In this document: positions 1 through 6,266 of the stretch, one piece after another
Numbering within the stretch: position 1 is the stretch's first letter
Layout: every line of letters starts with the position of its first letter
NCBI GenBank assembly: GCA_025355595.1
Contig: JANXZI010000577.1
Coordinates: 1 to 8,075, forward strand
Reading direction: 5' to 3'
DNA length: 8,075 nucleotides
DNA from: Spartobacteria bacterium
Lineage (GTDB): Bacteria > Verrucomicrobiota > Verrucomicrobiia > Chthoniobacterales > Chthoniobacteraceae
Translations under genes and position numbers: made by a program
Notes under the pieces: generated by a model
The model's input: the letters and a program-made list of their open reading frames with translations, nothing else
Databases searched by the model: none
What the model was told of the DNA's origin: nothing

Positions 1-3000
1 GGCTGATACGCCGCGCGCGACGGCTTCACATTCACGTAGAGCTTCGCATCCGGCCGCGCGATGCGCACCTGCGTGTAGCCGATGCGATACTCGGGCATCT
101 TGAATTTCTTCGGGCTGTCCTGCGAGCCACGCAGCACGAGCACCGACACGAATACATTCGGCGCGTCGCCTTCCTCGATCGGCACGCGGATCGCGGGCGC
201 ATTCCCTTCGAGCTTTGTGAAAAAGTAGCGCTTCACATTCTCGCGCTCGACCGTCACGAGCGCCGGGCCATTGATCGGCGTCTTGATCAAAATGGTCGCC
301 TCCTCGCCGCCGCGATACTCCGGCTTGTCCGCCACGAGTTCGATCTGGAAGCGGTTGCGATAATTCCAAGCGAGCTGGTCCTTGCCATACACACTCACCG
401 TCGTGGTCGTGATCACATCGCGCCCCGCCGCATCGCGCGCGACGGCGGACACGACATACAACCCCGGCTTGTCGAGTGTCAGCGACGTGTCCTTTTTGTC
501 CGGCTCCGCGAGCAGCCACTTGCCGCCATTCTGCACGAGCTTCGCCGTTCGCACTTCCGCCTGACCAATGAGCTGCGTGATCGGCTCGCTGCGGAAATTC
601 TCCGCTTCGTCCGCCTCCTCGACGCGGTTCGTCTGCCACTCGATGCGCGTGAGTTTCACCGTCGTCTCGACCGGCTCGGGGTTCGGCGTGCCGTCCGTGC
701 GGATCGCGACGACCTGCAGCGGCAGCTTTTCCCCTTCGCGCACCACGTCGGGCATCCGCCGGATGCCGAGGTAAAAGTCCGAACTGTGCGCGAGAAACTC
801 CGAGCGTTCCGCGACCGTCTGCTGGTTGATGTCCGTGATCTCCGTGAGGAAACGCACACGCCGCGGCTGCGGCATCCGCGTATTCTGCGGCACGCTGAAC
901 GCGACTTTCACCGCGCCATCCTTGCCGATGTCCGCGCGCCCCTGCGCCGAGAAGCGCGGCTCACCGCCGAGCTTCTGCTGGAGCCGCCAATCAAAGAGCG
1001 CCTCGGTGAACACAAAATCCTCGAACCCCGTCGGCGCGAAGTGCTCGTCCATCGCGCGCACCGACCACGAGAGCTGCGCCTTCGAGAGCGGCGTGCCCAT
1101 GTAGTATTTCGCCGTGACCGGCAGCTCGATCGGCGCGACGAGCGAAGGCGTCGGCGGCGTCGCGATCTTCACCTCAAACGCGTTCGGCGAATACTCCTGC
1201 GCCGACCAGCCGCACTGGATGTCACTCCAGTCCTCGTCCTCCTTCCCCGCGAAAAATAGCTGCGCGGAATATCCGCCGACCGCGTCCTTCCCGAGCGCGA
1301 TGTCCACGTCGAACGCGCCCGTGTCCGAGAGCGTCAGCTTACGTTCGAGGATCACGCGGCCCTTCGGCCCTTTCACCTTCAGCTTCGCCGAGACGCCCGC
1401 CGCCATGTGCGATTCGCCGAGCGCGTAGCTGCGCACGATGCCCTTCAGATGCGCTGTCTCGCCCGGACGATACACCGGACGATCCGTGAACAAAAATCCG
1501 CGCCGCTTTCCGCCCTCCACGAGTTCGCCCTCGGTGATGTCCTCCTCGTCGCCAAAGACATTGATGCGGAAACGTCCAAACTCGAGCGCACCGCGCTCGG
1601 CATCGAAACGCACGAGGTGCTGATCGTCTCCGTGCGTGACCAGCAGCCACTTTGCCGCGTCCGCATCTTCTTTCTGCTTCGGCACTCGCACGGTGCCGTC
1701 GGCAGCCGTCTTCAGTTCGGAAATTTTCGCGCCCTTTTCATCGAGCATCTGCACCTTCGCGCCGCTCACCGGCGCGGCGGTCGTGAGCGAGAAGACGTGC
1801 AGGAAATTGTCCGCGCCAGTCTTCCACACCACGCCGAGATCCGTCACCTGCACGAGCGCCTGCGTGCCCACGCGCTTCACATTCGGGGCGGGTTTGTTCG
1901 GCTGTTCCGCGGTCAGAAATACCGCGCCCGTTTTTCCGGGGCCCAGGATTTCGTCCCAGTTCAGGCTCGTCACGCTGCGCGCGTCCACCGCGGCTTCGGG
2001 TGCAAAATCTTTCTGCCACACGACCGTGCCCGGCACCGTCTTCTCGTCCACCTTCTGGTAAAATTCGTCGTCCTTCTGCTCGTCGCGCGTGTACTTCGCA
2101 TACGCGTCGAAAGCCGCGATCACGCTGTCCGCCGGGATGCGTTTCGCGGTCACATGGAACTTCGCGGTGTTCACACTCATCAGCCCAAACTGCCGCGTGC
2201 CCGCGCGCTGCTGCTGCGCCGCGAAGCCCTGAAAATACAGCCGCGACGCGACCGGCGCGAAGCTCACCTTCCGGCTCACTGCCCGTCCGAGCGTGAACGG
2301 CTCCGCCGCCGAAGTCTCACCGGCAACGGTGATCGTGTAGTCCGTCCCGAGCGCGAATTCGCCGCGCACGGTGATTGCATTTGCATCGCTGAAAACATTG
2401 TCACCTATCTGGACCTTCAGCTTCGCCGGCACCGGCGTGACGGTGACAAATTTCGCGGGATCCTTCTTCACCGCCTTACCGAGCGGCTTGCTGAAGGTGA
2501 GCGTCGCCTTCTTGCCGGACACGGGAAAATTTTCCACGGCAACGGTGCTCACTTCAAACGGCCTCACGTCACCGATCACCGTCACGTGCGCGGCGGCAAG
2601 CTTGAACGTCCCGTCCTCGCTGGGCGCACCCTGCGACACGGTGAGCTGCCAGTTTTTCCCCGGCATGAGCGGCTTCGACGGCGTCACGACGATCTGGTTT
2701 TTGAAAACCTGCGCGACCTTCGGCGCCGGCGGAGCATCCTCTTCATCCTCATCGCCGCCCACCTTCTTCGCGGGGCCACCCGCGAGATGCTCACGCCCCT
2801 GCGCATCCCACGTGAGCGCGCTGCGATCATCCGTGCGATACGCGGGGAACACGCCTTCCTGCGCGTTCAGGCGGCGCACCGTCGCATCCACGCTGTGGTT
2901 CGCCGAGTCCGTGAATTTCACATGCGCCGCAAGCGTCGCGGGATCCACGTTCGCATTGAAAAGCAGCATCACATGCGGCTGCGACGACGCATCCTTCGCA

Positions 3001-3413
3001 TCGAAATACTCGACCATGTTTGTGCCCTTCACCTTGAACGCCTGCGTGCTGAACGATTCCTTCACCGTGCCGCGAAACGGTTTCCCGTCCGCCGTCTTCA
3101 GCCCGCCCGCGAGCGTGACGACAAAGGTCGTCCCCAGCGTCGGCGGCGCGCTCGGCTGGAAGACGCCGCTCTGCGTCGAGAGCCAGCGCCATTTTCCCTC
3201 GATGGCTGGCCGGATGATCAGCGGCGATTCCACGTCCGCCTTTCCCACCACATCATCCGCGACCATCGCCTCGGCGAAGCGCAGCTCGAATGCGGACGAA
3301 GGCTTGAGGACGTGATTCTCCAGCGTGTCCACGAGGAGCGTGACCGGCGCATCCTTCGGCGCGGCGAGGAGGGTGAACGATGACAAGAGGACGAGGAGCG
3401 AGGTGAGTTTCAT
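1..3413 (-). CDS. Alpha-2-macroglobulin family protein, exported, C-terminus beyond window
   Basis: Reverse-strand reading from ATG at 3413-3411 is open without a stop to the left edge (1137 complete codons). Bacterial alpha-2-macroglobulins are large periplasmic protease traps, usually about 1500-2000 residues, so roughly the N-terminal two thirds is present. The N-terminus (MKLTSLLVLLSSFTLLAAPKD) is a Sec signal peptide; no cysteine lipobox follows, so it is predicted to be soluble, unlike the lipoprotein YfhM of E. coli. Residues about 20-640 form repeated beta-rich segments as expected for the N-terminal bacterial MG domains, with an acidic insert at 221-226 (DEDEED) followed by APPAP. 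The diagnostic MG2 motif is at residues 642-656 (FTDRPVYRPGETAHL), and the MG3-type motif QEYSPNAFEV is at 739-748. The bait region and any CxEQ thioester lie further on, so trapping chemistry cannot be judged here. The family assignment is firm; the exact subfamily is not. Confidence 0.93.
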   Translation of the reverse strand, partial: MKLTSLLVLLSSFTLLAAPKDAPVTLLVDTLENHVLKPSSAFELRFAEAMVADDVVGKADVESPLIIRPAIEGKWRWLSTQSGVFQPSAPPTLGTTFVVTLAGGLKTADGKPFRGTVKESFSTQAFKVKGTNMVEYFDAKDASSQPHVMLLFNANVDPATLAAHVKFTDSANHSVDATVRRLNAQEGVFPAYRTDDRSALTWDAQGREHLAGGPAKKVGGDEDEEDAPPAPKVAQVFKNQIVVTPSKPLMPGKNWQLTVSQGAPSEDGTFKLAAAHVTVIGDVRPFEVSTVAVENFPVSGKKATLTFSKPLGKAVKKDPAKFVTVTPVPAKLKVQIGDNVFSDANAITVRGEFALGTDYTITVAGETSAAEPFTLGRAVSRKVSFAPVASRLYFQGFAAQQQRAGTRQFGLMSVNTAKFHVTAKRIPADSVIAAFDAYAKYTRDEQKDDEFYQKVDEKTVPGTVVWQKDFAPEAAVDARSVTSLNWDEILGPGKTGAVFLTAEQPNKPAPNVKRVGTQALVQVTDLGVVWKTGADNFLHVFSLTTAAPVSGAKVQMLDEKGAKISELKTAADGTVRVPKQKEDADAAKWLLVTHGDDQHLVRFDAERGALEFGRFRINVFGDEEDITEGELVEGGKRRGFLFTDRPVYRPGETAHLKGIVRSYALGESHMAAGVSAKLKVKGPKGRVILERKLTLSDTGAFDVDIALGKDAVGGYSAQLFFAGKEDEDWSDIQCGWSAQEYSPNAFEVKIATPPTPSLVAPIELPVTAKYYMGTPLSKAQLSWSVRAMDEHFAPTGFEDFVFTEALFDWRLQQKLGGEPRFSAQGRADIGKDGAVKVAFSVPQNTRMPQPRRVRFLTEITDINQQTVAERSEFLAHSSDFYLGIRRMPDVVREGEKLPLQVVAIRTDGTPNPEPVETTVKLTRIEWQTNRVEEADEAENFRSEPITQLIGQAEVRTAKLVQNGGKWLLAEPDKKDTSLTLDKPGLYVVSAVARDAAGRDVITTTTVSVYGKDQLAWNYRNRFQIELVADKPEYRGGEEATILIKTPINGPALVTVERENVKRYFFTKLEGNAPAIRVPIEEGDAPNVFVSVLVLRGSQDSPKKFKMPEYRIGYTQVRIARPDAKLYVNVKPSRAAYQ

Positions 3414-3534
3414 GGCGGCAGAGAGGTTAACGTTTCGGGACACGCGATTCTTTCAATGGAATTTGCGAAAGGCGAGCGCGCACTTGTCTTCGTTGAAAGT
3501 TGCACCAGTCAGGACGAGCCGCTACTTTCCGCGC

Positions 3535-3639
3535 ATGAGCTTCGCCGAAGTGAAAGAAGAAGTCCTGCGCATGACTGACGCGCAGTTGCGGGCCGGAAGT
3601 CGCCCATCCAAAGGGCCACTTTTGGGAAATGGACGGTGA
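3535..3639 (+). pseudogene. Truncated antitoxin-like ORF (remnant)
   Basis: A 34-codon ORF begins MSFAEVKEEVLRMTDAQ. This resembles the start of small addiction-module antitoxins, in which a short helix with alternating acidic and hydrophobic residues is followed by 'T-(D/P)-x-(Q/E)-L/R' (for example 'FAEIKEEV..LT..E'). Such proteins normally run 65-90 residues, but here the similarity stops after about 20 residues and the rest (AGSRPSKGPLLGNGR) looks like read-through of unrelated sequence. It overlaps the toxin-like fragment at 3630-3704. I read it as the 5' stub of an antitoxin gene left by an internal deletion. The alternative is a chance ORF or a small intact peptide of unknown role. Confidence 0.4.
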
Positions 3640-3704
3640 TATGGCGGGTGGATTTTCCAGTGAAGGAAGTTCACATCCTCGACATCGAACGCGCTGCCCG
3701 GTGA
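3630..3704 (+). pseudogene. RelE/ParE-like toxin C-terminal fragment (remnant)
   Basis: In the frame starting at 3630 the DNA encodes WTVIWRVDFPVKEVHILDI, then ERAAR and a TGA stop (3702-3704). The pattern 'V-I-[YW]-R-[IV]-D-x-x-x-K-x-V-x-[IV]-L-D-I' is the typical last beta-hairpin of RelE/ParE-superfamily toxins. The frame is open only back to a TGA at 3576-3578 and has no family-like N-terminal helices, so about three quarters of a toxin is missing. Its position right behind an antitoxin-like start suggests a former antitoxin-toxin operon collapsed by one deletion with a junction around 3595-3630. It ends 14 bases before the next gene's ATG. The resemblance was judged by eye over about 22 residues, so confidence is moderate. 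Confidence 0.45.
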
Positions 3705-3718
3705 TCTGCGGACCCAGC

Positions 3719-5056
3719 ATGAACGCAACAGAGATCCTTGCCCGCCTGCGCGCCGAGATTCCGGGCGCTGGATTGTTTGCGGAAAAGGACTGGCTGCTCT
3801 CGCCGGAACCGCTGCGGCTCGATGCGTCATTCATCGAGGAACTCGAAAAGCTCGGCCATCGGCTGATGATTTTTCAGCGAGCGTCGAACGAGCTTTACCA
3901 CCGCAGCGCGAACGGCAAGGCACCCGCGTGGGTCGCGGATTACCTCGACCGCGGAAAGCCGCCGGAGCTGATCGAGTTTGCGCGGCGGAAGCAATTTCGC
4001 AACGAACTGCCGCAAGTCATCCGCCCCGACCTGCTGCTCACCGCCGACGGCTTCGCGATCTCGGAACTCGACAGCGTCCCCGGCGGCATCGGCCTCACCG
4101 CATGGCTCGGAAAAACGTATGCCGCGCTCGGGTTCGACATCGTCGGTGGTGCGGATGGAATGCTCGCGGGTTTCCGCAGCGTGCTCGGTGAAAATGCGGA
4201 CATCCTCGTCTCCGAGGAATCCACGACCTACCGCCCCGAGATGCAGTGGCTCGCCGCCCGCGCGAATGAATCCGGCGCGCAATGGCAGGTGCAGCGCGCT
4301 GAGGAATTCGTTCCGCGCTCCGCGCTCCCCGTTCCGCGTTCGATCTACCGTTTCTTCGAGCAATTCGATCTGCCTAACATCCCGTCCGCGCGCGCCATCA
4401 TGGACGCTGCGGCGAACGGCGCGCGCGTGACGCCCCCCTTCAAGCCGTGGCTGGAGGAAAAGATGTGGCTCGCGCTTTTCTGGTCGCGCCCGCTCCGCGA
4501 ATTCTGGCGGCGCGAACTCAGCGAGCGCAATTTCCTCATCCTGCAAAATCACATCCCGCAGTCCTGGGTGCTCAACCCCGCGCCACTGCCGCACCACGCC
4601 GTGCTGCCGTGGCTGAACATTTCCTCGTGGGAAGAGCTGAAGACCTTCTCGCAAAAGGAGCGCGACTTCGTGCTGAAGGTCAGCGGCTTCTCGCCCGAGG
4701 GCTGGGGCAGCCGCGGCGTCACCGTCGGCTCCGATGTGCCGCAGACCGAATGGGCCGCAGCAATCAATCGCGCCGTCGCCGAATTCCCGCATCACCCGCA
4801 AGTCCTCATGCGCTTCGCCCACTCGCGCATCGTCGAGCATCCGTACTTCGATCCTGTGACCGGCGAAGTCCGCACCATGCGCGGACGCGTCCGCCTGTGC
4901 CCGTACTACTTCGTCACTGGCGGCGACACGAAGCTCGGCGGCATCCTCGCCACCATTGTCCCTGCGGACAAAAAGCTCATCCACGGAATGCGCGATGCCA
5001 TCCTCGTCCCGGTCGCGATCGCACAAGGAGCCGGGGCGCCTTCGCCCCGTGCTTGA
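3719..5056 (+). CDS. Uncharacterised protein, possible circularly permuted ATP-grasp-like enzyme
   Basis: A 445-aa cytoplasmic protein (no signal peptide or membrane segment). I do not recognise a named function. Residues 102-124 (RPDLLLTADGFAISELD, then SVPGGIG) resemble the 'R-x-D-...-E-x-N-x-x-P-x-G' metal/ATP-binding stretch of circularly permuted ATP-grasp proteins (glutathionylspermidine-synthase and DUF407 type). K320 in DFVLK, followed by the glycine-rich GFSPEGWGSRGV (323-334), looks like the ATP-contacting lysine and loop. A conserved-looking block at 364-412 contains RFAHSRIVEHPYF, RGRVRLCPYYFV and GDTKLGGILATI. The fold assignment is inference. The start at 3719 is chosen over an in-frame ATG at 3629 because the extra 30 residues are low-complexity and overlap the toxin remnant. 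There is no Shine-Dalgarno sequence ahead of the ATG. The last ten residues (QGAGAPSPRA) are encoded inside the inverted repeat at 5024-5085, so the natural C-terminus was probably altered by repeat insertion. Confidence 0.75.
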   Translation: MNATEILARLRAEIPGAGLFAEKDWLLSPEPLRLDASFIEELEKLGHRLMIFQRASNELYHRSANGKAPAWVADYLDRGKPPELIEFARRKQFRNELPQVIRPDLLLTADGFAISELDSVPGGIGLTAWLGKTYAALGFDIVGGADGMLAGFRSVLGENADILVSEESTTYRPEMQWLAARANESGAQWQVQRAEEFVPRSALPVPRSIYRFFEQFDLPNIPSARAIMDAAANGARVTPPFKPWLEEKMWLALFWSRPLREFWRRELSERNFLILQNHIPQSWVLNPAPLPHHAVLPWLNISSWEELKTFSQKERDFVLKVSGFSPEGWGSRGVTVGSDVPQTEWAAAINRAVAEFPHHPQVLMRFAHSRIVEHPYFDPVTGEVRTMRGRVRLCPYYFVTGGDTKLGGILATIVPADKKLIHGMRDAILVPVAIAQGAGAPSPRA

Positions 5057-5085
5057 ACTTCGGAGCGGGGCGCCCCGGCTCCTTG
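5024..5085. repeat. 17-bp perfect inverted repeat, REP-like, overlapping a gene's 3' end
   Basis: The left arm caaggagccggggcgcc (5024-5040) is perfectly complementary to ggcgccccggctccttg (5069-5085), with a 28-base centre. Smaller structures are nested within it: ggggcg-cctt-cgcccc (5033-5048) and the 12-base palindrome cggggcgccccg (5066-5077). It spans the stop codon (5054-5056) of the plus-strand gene and lies 39 bases from the stop of the convergent cytochrome gene. It could stop transcription from both sides, but no T-run follows either arm, so it is not a canonical intrinsic terminator. The 11-mer tcggagcgggg (5060-5070) recurs in the hairpin cluster at 7866-7876, which supports a dispersed repeat. 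Confidence 0.75.
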
Positions 5086-5124
5086 CCGGCGTCCTCCGCC
5101 GCATGCGGAACTACTTGAAATGCT

Positions 5125-5958
5125 TCAATCCCCCGCCGCGATGAACTGCACAAGGTCGCGGATGGCGCGCTTGCTGAGCACCAGACCGAAGGCCGGCGGC
5201 ATCGGGCTCGGCACCGGGGTGCGCTCGGCGACTTTCGCGAGCTTCACCGTGGTGCGCTTGCCGTCGGCAAATGACGCCAGCGTGATGTCCACCGCCGATT
5301 CGCCGCGCACGACGCCCACGACGGTCTCGCCGTTTTTCAGCTTCAGCGCGACGCTGTCGAAACCGGTCGCGACCTGCGCATTTGGCGTGATGATGGATTC
5401 AAGAATGTGCGAGCGCTCTGTCGCGTGCCGCAGCCAGGTGAGTTCGGGACCGATCTGCCCGCCCTTGCCATCCACCGAGTGACAGCGGATGCAGCCGGCC
5501 TCGGGCTTTTTCTCGAAGACCACGCGGCCCGCCTCGCCGTCGCCGCCTTCGAGACACTCCTCGAAGCGCCGCAGCGGATCGGGCGACTTCGCCAGCCGCC
5601 CCTCGCGCGCGGCGAGCAGCGACTTGAATTCCGCCGTGCCGCGTCGGGCCATCGCCTCGAAAAGATCCAGCCACAGCGCGGGCGGCAGTTCGTGCGACTC
5701 GTAGCGTGCGAACTGCGCTCGCAGCAGCCCCTCCGCCGCAGGATCGGGATGCGTCGCGAGCCGCGCGAAGGACCGCTGCTTCGCCGAGAGCCGCCCCTTT
5801 TCGAGTACCGCCGTCTCCTCGGCGATCGTGCGCTCCGGCTGCACGGCGGGCGCGGGCGTTGCCGATTCGTCCGCACGCGATGAGGCGGAAAAAATCCCCG
5901 CGATCGCGATGGCGAGGCAGGCGTGGAAAATGTGCGTGGCGTGGCGTGTGAGGTTCAC
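5125..5958 (-). CDS. Exported mono-heme cytochrome c, PVC-type heme-binding domain
   Basis: A 277-aa exported protein beginning at GTG 5958-5956, the only good start downstream of an in-frame stop at 5985-5983. The signal peptide covers about residues 1-29 (hydrophobic core CLAIAIAGIFSA, likely cleavage after SRA). Residues 45-135 are helical and resemble the HEAT-like stretch that precedes heme domains in this family. The heme c attachment motif is CIRCH (C156, C159, H160), followed by GKGGQIGPELTWL, and M253 in PSPMPPAFG is the likely distal ligand. The order CxxCH, 'G-P-L', 'ESIITPNAQVATGF', 'MP' matches the putative heme-binding domain abundant in Planctomycetota and Verrucomicrobiota, which is usually the C-terminal part of proteins of about 1000 aa carrying a beta-propeller dehydrogenase. 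Here it stands alone, so it probably acts as a periplasmic electron carrier for a partner outside the window. It converges with the gene ending at 5056. Confidence 0.88.
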   Translation of the reverse strand: MNLTRHATHIFHACLAIAIAGIFSASSRADESATPAPAVQPERTIAEETAVLEKGRLSAKQRSFARLATHPDPAAEGLLRAQFARYESHELPPALWLDLFEAMARRGTAEFKSLLAAREGRLAKSPDPLRRFEECLEGGDGEAGRVVFEKKPEAGCIRCHSVDGKGGQIGPELTWLRHATERSHILESIITPNAQVATGFDSVALKLKNGETVVGVVRGESAVDITLASFADGKRTTVKLAKVAERTPVPSPMPPAFGLVLSKRAIRDLVQFIAAGD

Positions 5959-5969
5959 TGGCGACGCGC

Positions 5970-5999
5970 AAATTACGAACCGTCACGGCGCACCGTCAA
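5970..5999 (-). promoter_or_regulatory. Candidate sigma-70-type promoter for the cytochrome c gene
   Basis: On the minus strand TTGACG (5999-5994) and TAATTT (5975-5970) are separated by 18 bases. The -35 matches the consensus at five of six positions and the -10 at three of six. A start of transcription 6-8 bases further on would fall near 5963, leaving only about five bases before the GTG at 5958, so the mRNA would be almost leaderless. This fits the absence of any Shine-Dalgarno sequence. It could be a chance match in GC-rich DNA. Confidence 0.35.
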
Positions 6000-6014
6000 C
6001 AACCGCGCTTGTGC

Positions 6015-6218
6015 TCACGGCAGCGCGAGTTCCAGCATCTTTTCCCCCGCAGCCAGTTTCACGGGCGCAGGCTCAAACCACAGCACGAGCGCTTCCTTCG
6101 CATTTGCGATCGCCTCGGCCTCGGTGTCGCCGGCAGACGTGCAGCCGGGCAACTCGGGGAAAACTGCGGACCAGCGTTTCGCCTTGGGATCGAATTGGAC
6201 CAGCAGTCGCACTTTCAT
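6015..6218 (-). CDS. HicB-like antitoxin domain protein, apparently without HicA
   Basis: A 67-aa protein. The pattern F-D-P-K-A-K-R-W-S-A-V-F-P-E-L-P-G-C-T-S-A-G-D-T (residues 9-32), followed by the helix EAEAIANAKEAL (33-44), is the signature of the HicB/UPF0150 partial RNase H-like fold ('...fPelPGc.s.GdT.eEAl.na.eal...'). Family members either neutralise HicA mRNA interferases or occur singly. The length equals the fold alone, with no C-terminal ribbon-helix-helix or Xre DNA-binding domain, so autoregulation through this protein is unlikely. No HicA-like ORF fits in the 48-base gap upstream or the 56-base gap downstream. It is transcribed in the same direction as the S10 peptidase and cytochrome genes. 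No Shine-Dalgarno sequence is seen ahead of the ATG. Confidence 0.85.
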   Translation of the reverse strand: MKVRLLVQFDPKAKRWSAVFPELPGCTSAGDTEAEAIANAKEALVLWFEPAPVKLAAGEKMLELALP

Positions 6219-6266
6219 GCGCGCAATGTAGCGAACGCGCCGCGTCCGGAAAGCAACGGAACGCGG

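Noticed and set aside
1407..3383. A 658-codon open frame on the plus strand opposite the macroglobulin gene
   Set aside because: Its product is dominated by Arg, His and Leu with no recognisable motif, as expected for the antisense of a high-GC gene. The minus-strand frame encodes clear macroglobulin motifs.
3414..3534. Promoters for the macroglobulin gene or the toxin-antitoxin remnant
   Set aside because: TTGAAA occurs on both strands, but no -10 element lies at a normal 16-18-base spacing.
3629..3718. N-terminal extension of the ATP-grasp-like protein by 30 residues
   Set aside because: Low-complexity sequence out of frame with, but overlapping, the toxin-like tail; the ATG at 3719 gives a normal soluble start.
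5024..5085. Rho-independent terminator
   Set aside because: The stem is strong, but the 28-base centre is long and neither arm is followed by a T-run; it may still attenuate transcription.
3827..5104. A 425-codon open frame on the minus strand opposite the ATP-grasp-like gene
   Set aside because: Arg/Glu/Ala-rich composition, no domain signal, and it crosses the inverted repeat; it is a shadow of the plus-strand gene.
4447..5118. A 223-codon plus-strand frame overlapping the ATP-grasp-like gene
   Set aside because: Arg/Ala/His-rich out-of-frame translation with no family resemblance.
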